From the NCBI GenBank assembly GCA_021106665.1, contig JAIOTR010000171.1:1-10904 (forward strand): 10,904 bases of DNA, read 5' to 3'. Below, one piece after another: positions 6,455-10,904 of this stretch (position 1 is the first letter of the stretch; each line of letters opens with the position of its first letter). A program made the translations under genes and the position numbers. The DNA comes from Bacteroidales bacterium. Lineage in GTDB: Bacteria; Bacteroidota; Bacteroidia; Bacteroidales; JAADJA01. The notes below the pieces were generated by a model that saw only the letters and a list, made by a program, of their open reading frames with translations, was not told where the DNA came from and searched no databases.

Positions 6455-7665
6455 TCATAGCAAGCCGGATATTATCTAAAAGTAAGGCCAATTTTTCAAA
6501 ACCCATTGTTCGATTAGGAACCATTAGTGTTGCACTCGGACTGGCTGTGATGATTATTTCAATTGCTATTGTTACCGGATTTCAAAAACAGATCAAAGAC
6601 AAGGTAATTGGATTTGGATCGCACATTACCATTACAAATTTTGAAATCAATTCCTCGTATGAGCCATCTCCATTGAGTATTCATCAACCATTTTACCCTT
6701 CATTTGATTCTATTGAAGGTATTCGTCATATACAGGTATTTGCCAATAAAGCAGGTATTATTAAAACAGATGAACAGATAGAAGGTGTAATATTGAAAGG
6801 AATTGGAAGTGATTACGACTGGTCATTTTTCGAGGAGAAAATAATTGAGGGACGTCATTTAGTTGTGAATGATTCTGTAAGAACCGATGATATCATCATT
6901 TCAAAAAGTCTCGCTTCACTCTTGAAATTAAAATTGAGGGATGACCTTCGTATGTATTTTGTGATCCAGGATGAAATGCAACCGCGTGGAAGGAAATTTA
7001 ACATTTGTGGCATATTCGAAACCGGACTTGAAGAATTTGATAAACTATATGTATTTGGAGACATATATCATATCCGTAAACTTAACAAATGGGAAGATGA
7101 TCAGGTAGGTGGTTTTGAAGTACTGATTGAAGATTTTAATCAAATTGATGAAATGGGGTATTTGGTTTACAATTATATAGGCTATAACCTTGATGCAAAA
7201 ACCATAAAACAACAGCAACCTCAAATATTTGAATGGCTCTCATTGCAGGATATAAATGTCATAGTGATCATCGCTTTAATGGTTATGGTTGCAGGCATTA
7301 CAATGATCTCTACCCTGTTGATACTGATCCTTGAAAAAACAAATATGATCGGCACTCTTAAAGCATTCGGAACAAGGAATAAAAGTATCAGGCAAATTTT
7401 TATGTACAATGCAGTTTATATCATTGGCAAAGGACTTCTGTGGGGAAACATTGTAGCTTTGGGATTGTGTATGCTGCAAATAAAAACAGGTATTTTTAAG
7501 CTTAACCAGGAATCATATTATGTATCACAAATACCGGTAAATCTTCAACTATCCCATTTCCTCATCGTGAATGCAGGCACCTTAATTGTATGTACTTTGA
7601 TGCTGATTATCCCAACATATATTATCACGAAAATATCTCCGGTGAAGGCGATAAGGTTCAGTTAA
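6439..7665 (+). CDS. LolC/LolE-like FtsX-family ABC transporter permease
   Basis: The 408-residue protein has the MacB/LolCE permease plan: membrane segment 1 (about 26-47), a large periplasmic domain (about 50-268), then three segments near 273-297, 322-346 and 372-395. The cytoplasmic coupling stretch KTNMIGTLKAFGTRNKSI (300-317) and the C-terminal ISPVKAIRFS are typical of FtsX-like permeases. In proteobacteria the LolC and LolE permeases work with the ATPase LolD to release lipoproteins from the inner membrane; a similar export role is likely here, but the substrate is inferred only from family. No ATPase gene is next to it in this window. The start appears to be TTG at 6439, because an in-frame TGA lies at 6433-6435 and the resulting NFEFFIASRI N-terminus fits the family; ATT at 6436 is the only other codon available. 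It is a single-gene unit here, divergent from the Wzz-like genes and convergent with the EEP gene. Confidence 0.9.
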   Translation: MNFEFFIASRILSKSKANFSKPIVRLGTISVALGLAVMIISIAIVTGFQKQIKDKVIGFGSHITITNFEINSSYEPSPLSIHQPFYPSFDSIEGIRHIQVFANKAGIIKTDEQIEGVILKGIGSDYDWSFFEEKIIEGRHLVVNDSVRTDDIIISKSLASLLKLKLRDDLRMYFVIQDEMQPRGRKFNICGIFETGLEEFDKLYVFGDIYHIRKLNKWEDDQVGGFEVLIEDFNQIDEMGYLVYNYIGYNLDAKTIKQQQPQIFEWLSLQDINVIVIIALMVMVAGITMISTLLILILEKTNMIGTLKAFGTRNKSIRQIFMYNAVYIIGKGLLWGNIVALGLCMLQIKTGIFKLNQESYYVSQIPVNLQLSHFLIVNAGTLIVCTLMLIIPTYIITKISPVKAIRFS

Positions 7666-7674
7666 AAAGTTAAA

Positions 7675-7697
7675 TGTTAAACGTTCTGTGTTTAATA
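7675..7697. terminator. Weak AT-rich hairpin between convergent genes
   Basis: TTAAAC (7677-7682) and GTTTAA (7690-7695) form an inverted repeat around a 7-base loop, with up to two further outer pairs. T-rich sequence follows on both strands (AGTTTATTCTTT on plus, AACTTTTTAACT on minus). It sits in the 34-base gap between the permease and EEP stops, so it could act as a weak bidirectional terminator. The stem is almost all A-T pairs. Confidence 0.3.
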
Positions 7698-7699
7698 GT

Positions 7700-8773
7700 T
7701 TATTCTTTAATTAAGTCGAGATAGATGGGTAAGTGGTCGCTGTAGCCGCCGTTGTATTTGTATCCCACAAATGTTCGGAAAGGTTTTTCGCCTCCATGTG
7801 TTTTATCTTCCTCCAGCAAGAAATCCGCATTCTGAATTTGAGCGCCTTCATTTGAAATCTGAATAATATTATGTCCTGAAATTAAGTTGCCTGAAATTAT
7901 AAATTGATCAATAATGCTCCAATCTTCCTTGTATTTACTTGTTCCGGTTAACCAGTCCTTTTCATATTTTGCCATTAGGTTGATCAGATCTTTCTTACCA
8001 TTTCCAGTTGTATCCAACTTTGCATCTAAAACATTCTTAATGCTTTCGTCCCAGGGCTCATCATTAAAATCACCCATGATAATAATATTGGGATTTATAT
8101 CAGTACTGAATAAAGAATCAACCTTGCTTTTTAGTTGAGAAGCCACATACTCTCTTTTTGGTTTTGTTTTGAGGTAACCGCCCCAGCGCGACGGCCAGTG
8201 ATTTATAAACAAGTGAACCGTGTCAATCTCAAAAAATACACCTTTGACATATAAAATATCACGGGTTTTGGAGTAAGAATTAAATGGAAAATCTATTTGA
8301 ATTGTCTCAGAAGACAATGGTTCAAATTTATCGTAACGATAAATCAAAGCGACATCTATTCCCCTCCTGTCGGGCGATTCGAAATGGATTATTTTATAGT
8401 CAAACCTTTTGAGAGGAGTTTGATAAACAAGTTGGTTCAATACAAACCTGTTCTCGATTTCGCACAGTCCGACAATGGCAGGCGGATCCCACTCACCGAT
8501 ACTTAATATGACCCTGTAAATATTATTGAGTTTATCATAAAACCTGTAATTGTTCCAGTTTTTTGGCCCATCAGGTAAAAACTCTTCATCATTTTTGATA
8601 GAATCATTTTCTGTATCAAACAGGTTCTCAACATTGTAAAAAACTATTCGTTCTTTACCTGTTTCCTGGGCTTGAATCAGATTTCCATACCGGTTCGATA
8701 TGGTGAGAATCAAAATCAGAAATAAATAAATAATCGTTTGCTTCGGAATTGTATGTTTAATAAAATTTCCCAT
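7700..8773 (-). CDS. Secreted endonuclease/exonuclease/phosphatase (EEP) family enzyme
   Basis: This 357-residue protein has an N-terminal hydrophobic segment (about 13-25) and a possible signal-peptidase I site near IQAQ (33-36), with no lipobox Cys, so it is probably exported to the periplasm or outside. The mature part shows the metal-dependent EEP (DNase I-like) motifs in order: FYNVENLFD (45-53), CEIEN with Glu105, DRRGIDVALIY (135-145), NHWPSR with His192, MGDFNDEP with Asp235 and Asn237, SIIDQFI with Asp289, and the C-terminal SDHLP (345-349). All catalytic and metal-binding positions of the fold seem present. Family members cleave nucleic acids, phosphoinositides or other phosphodiesters; the substrate cannot be told here. 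Its ATG lies one base after the TAA of the TonB-dependent receptor gene, so the two are almost certainly co-transcribed and perhaps translationally coupled, suggesting hydrolysis of an extracellular phosphate-containing substrate linked to uptake. Confidence 0.92.
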   Translation of the reverse strand: MGNFIKHTIPKQTIIYLFLILILTISNRYGNLIQAQETGKERIVFYNVENLFDTENDSIKNDEEFLPDGPKNWNNYRFYDKLNNIYRVILSIGEWDPPAIVGLCEIENRFVLNQLVYQTPLKRFDYKIIHFESPDRRGIDVALIYRYDKFEPLSSETIQIDFPFNSYSKTRDILYVKGVFFEIDTVHLFINHWPSRWGGYLKTKPKREYVASQLKSKVDSLFSTDINPNIIIMGDFNDEPWDESIKNVLDAKLDTTGNGKKDLINLMAKYEKDWLTGTSKYKEDWSIIDQFIISGNLISGHNIIQISNEGAQIQNADFLLEEDKTHGGEKPFRTFVGYKYNGGYSDHLPIYLDLIKE

Positions 8774-8774
8774 T

Positions 8775-10904
8775 TTATATTTTCACAATCAATCCCAACC
8801 TGATAATTCTTGGCGTATCGTAATAAGCAGGGTTTGAAAGTTTATATTGATAAAGCATTCTGTAAGTATCAGGATTGGTTTGGCTGTTGATTTCATTTTG
8901 CCATTCCGGTGCAGATAAGTAACCATCATCGTCAGGTTTACCGGTCACAGGGTCGATGTAAAATAAATTTTGCTTGTTAAATAAATTTTCTATCCACAAA
9001 TACAAACTTGCGGTTATTCCGGCCGGTTTAATATAAAATCCTTTTTCCACTCTTAAATTATAAAAACAAAAATTAGGTGAATTAAGATACTCAGGCTCAA
9101 CATACGATTTTACGGGAAGTTTTGTACCGGTTCTGAATTGATGATAAACACCTATGCCAAAATTTTCAAAAATAGCCCTTAAAGCCTTATTACCTGACAG
9201 AATAAAATCCCTTCCATATCCAAAATTAAATGTGGCATGCGTATTTAAAACAAAATCGGAAATCATTAGAAGAACATTGTCCTGATCGGAAATAAATGAT
9301 TTCGTAAATGAAGAACCTGCCCCAAAACCTGAAGATTTCGGCGAAAAATAATTCAAAGAAATGATCAGGTTATGGTTTGGAATAACTTTATCATAATTGA
9401 GAATTGTTGTATAATCCCTTGGGTAAGCCCCAAATAATCTGGCTGTATAAAAATAATTCTTTATAAACACGCCAAGGTAACCAACTTCAGCATAAAGATT
9501 TTTATAAATTACCGGCTTAATTCCAATGGATAGCTTACTTATTCCTAGAGGTTTTAGATCTGGATTGTTGAGCAGACCCCCAACGGTATTAATGAAGTAA
9601 TATTGATCAGGCCGGAAAATATTAAAGTATGAAGGATTCCGGGAAAAAGAATTGTAATAGGCATAAGCATTTCCAAATCTTGTTTTCATATCTATATTGA
9701 TTTGGGGTAAAAAGTTGGTCACTGCCTTAAAATCTTCAAAAGCATTAGAGTTAACCTGTTCCTGTCCCGGATCAACCAGCAATGGAGTAACACCACTTCC
9801 CCTGTCAAGTAAATAGGGATCATTTATTTCATTACCATCGGCATCATACCATGTATCTTCATTTCGATATCCTGTTATTTCAGTCGGGCTTTCAGCATGA
9901 TCAACATAAATAACATATTCATCACCCATATTATCAGGATGAGAGGCAGTGGTGTTGGACCCAACATCAACCAAAGGCATTTCCCCAACTGTATATGCAG
10001 GATAAAATAAAAAGGGATCTTTTAATACCGGCTGGTTAGCATTGAAATTATCTACTCGCAATCCAATTGAAACATCAATCATTTTCCAGGTAATTTTATC
10101 ACCCAGATAAACTGATAAGTAGGATGGACGATATGCATCAATGGTCCTATTAGTGAAAAAATCATAACTACCCTGCTTTCCTTTTACTTTGTTTCCAAGA
10201 TAGTCGTAACCCATGTATCGCACTACATATCCCCCATCTTGAAGCAACTCGTCAACGGAGAACATATCCATCGTATATAAATTCTCACCTGCATAAATGG
10301 TATGCATTACACCATCCTTGTCATAATAATCAATGGTATTGTTAATCATATCGTACGAATCAGTCAAGATGAAATCCACACCATCAACCGGCAATCCCAG
10401 CTTTTGTCTCAGGTTTATATCAAAATGTTGTTGCGATTGTCCATCGTAAAATCTGTAAAAATTAATTGTGTCATTACCAAACTGTGGATTGTCCATATCC
10501 AATTGGAGAATATGAAAATTGGTTAGCCCTCTCATCCTGACCCACAATTCCATCGGATCAACGCTATAAGATCGTTCGGTTCTTTGCATGTATTCAATGC
10601 CCGCAAAAAAGTTATGGGATTTATAATTTACATCTATTTTAAAAGAGCCCCTGTACTTTTCTTCTGAAGTATTCCCATAATTAATGGTAGTTGAATAATT
10701 TCCGTATGAAGAATTCAAATAATACGGACTTACCATTCCCTGGCTGTTCCAAAGTCCGTAAACATTATAAGGATTCTGGCCATTTAGTAAACCCCCATTT
10801 AGCTGCAATTGATCTGAATTCATCCAGTTACCATTACCTAATGGAAAGTCTCCCCATTTATCAGGAAAAAGTTCGTATACCTGCTCTGTAAACCTGGCTA
10901 CTTC
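8775..10904 (-). CDS. TonB-dependent outer-membrane receptor, C-terminal part
   Basis: The frame is open through the right edge, so the N-terminus (signal peptide, any carboxypeptidase-like domain, TonB box, plug) lies outside; the Met codon at 10823 is internal. The visible 709 residues are a beta-barrel of alternating short strands and long loops rich in Asn, Tyr, Asp and Gly. Bacteroidota TonB-receptor signatures are NNPDLKP (about 446-452), IENLFNKQN (about 638-646), TGKPDDDGYL (about 654-663) and the final strand PRIIRLGLIVKI. The YRGSFKIDVNYKSHNFFAGIEY segment resembles the first barrel strands of Oar-like receptors, as I remember them. Such receptors import substrates across the outer membrane using TonB-ExbBD energy. 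There is no SusD-like gene downstream; instead a secreted EEP enzyme follows after one base, so a phosphorylated or nucleic-acid-derived ligand is possible but unproven. The promoter is outside the window. Confidence 0.92.
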   Translation of the reverse strand, partial: EVARFTEQVYELFPDKWGDFPLGNGNWMNSDQLQLNGGLLNGQNPYNVYGLWNSQGMVSPYYLNSSYGNYSTTINYGNTSEEKYRGSFKIDVNYKSHNFFAGIEYMQRTERSYSVDPMELWVRMRGLTNFHILQLDMDNPQFGNDTINFYRFYDGQSQQHFDINLRQKLGLPVDGVDFILTDSYDMINNTIDYYDKDGVMHTIYAGENLYTMDMFSVDELLQDGGYVVRYMGYDYLGNKVKGKQGSYDFFTNRTIDAYRPSYLSVYLGDKITWKMIDVSIGLRVDNFNANQPVLKDPFLFYPAYTVGEMPLVDVGSNTTASHPDNMGDEYVIYVDHAESPTEITGYRNEDTWYDADGNEINDPYLLDRGSGVTPLLVDPGQEQVNSNAFEDFKAVTNFLPQINIDMKTRFGNAYAYYNSFSRNPSYFNIFRPDQYYFINTVGGLLNNPDLKPLGISKLSIGIKPVIYKNLYAEVGYLGVFIKNYFYTARLFGAYPRDYTTILNYDKVIPNHNLIISLNYFSPKSSGFGAGSSFTKSFISDQDNVLLMISDFVLNTHATFNFGYGRDFILSGNKALRAIFENFGIGVYHQFRTGTKLPVKSYVEPEYLNSPNFCFYNLRVEKGFYIKPAGITASLYLWIENLFNKQNLFYIDPVTGKPDDDGYLSAPEWQNEINSQTNPDTYRMLYQYKLSNPAYYDTPRIIRLGLIVKI

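Noticed and set aside
1..10904. CRISPR arrays, tRNA or rRNA genes, insertion sequences or phage genes
   Set aside because: No regularly spaced repeats, tRNA-like cloverleaf, transposase-like protein or terminal inverted repeats were noticed on reading both strands.

Overview
The window looks like a chromosomal segment of an AT-rich member of the Bacteroidota, probably Bacteroidales or a related order. The reasons are: a Rho factor with a long charged insert behind its N-terminal domain; start codons without Shine-Dalgarno sequences; promoter-like TAnnTTTG boxes; and a long TonB-dependent outer-membrane receptor whose C-terminus is of Bacteroidota type. No tRNA, rRNA, insertion sequence, CRISPR array or phage gene was seen.

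Layout. Positions 2-733 (+) hold the 3' end of a polytopic membrane protein of unknown function. It converges, with a 9-base gap, on rho (743-2374, -). Upstream of rho is a 282-base leader. Then comes a minus-strand surface-polysaccharide group, transcribed from about 6300 downwards: a Wzz-like chain-length regulator (5233-6276), a second Wzz-like paralogue (4115-5077) and an O-antigen ligase/polymerase (2657-4087). A 162-base divergent spacer at 6277-6438 carries promoter-like boxes for this group and for a plus-strand LolC/LolE-type ABC permease (6439-7665). Convergent with the permease is a minus-strand pair: the C-terminal 709 residues of a TonB-dependent receptor (8775 to the right edge) and, one base after its stop, a secreted endonuclease/exonuclease/phosphatase-family enzyme (7700-8773).

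The most notable feature is the junction of the two Wzz-like genes. The first ends in an A11-G run containing the heptamer A AAA AAG in the correct phase for -1 slippage. The -1 frame is then open for 58 codons with no ATG, GTG or TTG, and it runs in frame into the start of the second gene. A -1 ribosomal frameshift, polymerase slippage on A11, or a one-base homopolymer error in the assembly would give a single 720-residue double-Wzz protein. Its charged linker would lie in the cytoplasm, as the topology requires. A nested imperfect hairpin begins directly after the slippery run.

Functionally, the Wzz-like proteins and the ligase/polymerase probably act together at the inner membrane in assembling or setting the length of a surface glycan. 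The permease probably belongs to lipoprotein or other substrate export, with its ATPase encoded elsewhere. The receptor and secreted EEP enzyme look like a translationally linked uptake-and-hydrolysis pair. Rho is a housekeeping neighbour that may be transcribed both from its own leader and by read-through from the polysaccharide group.
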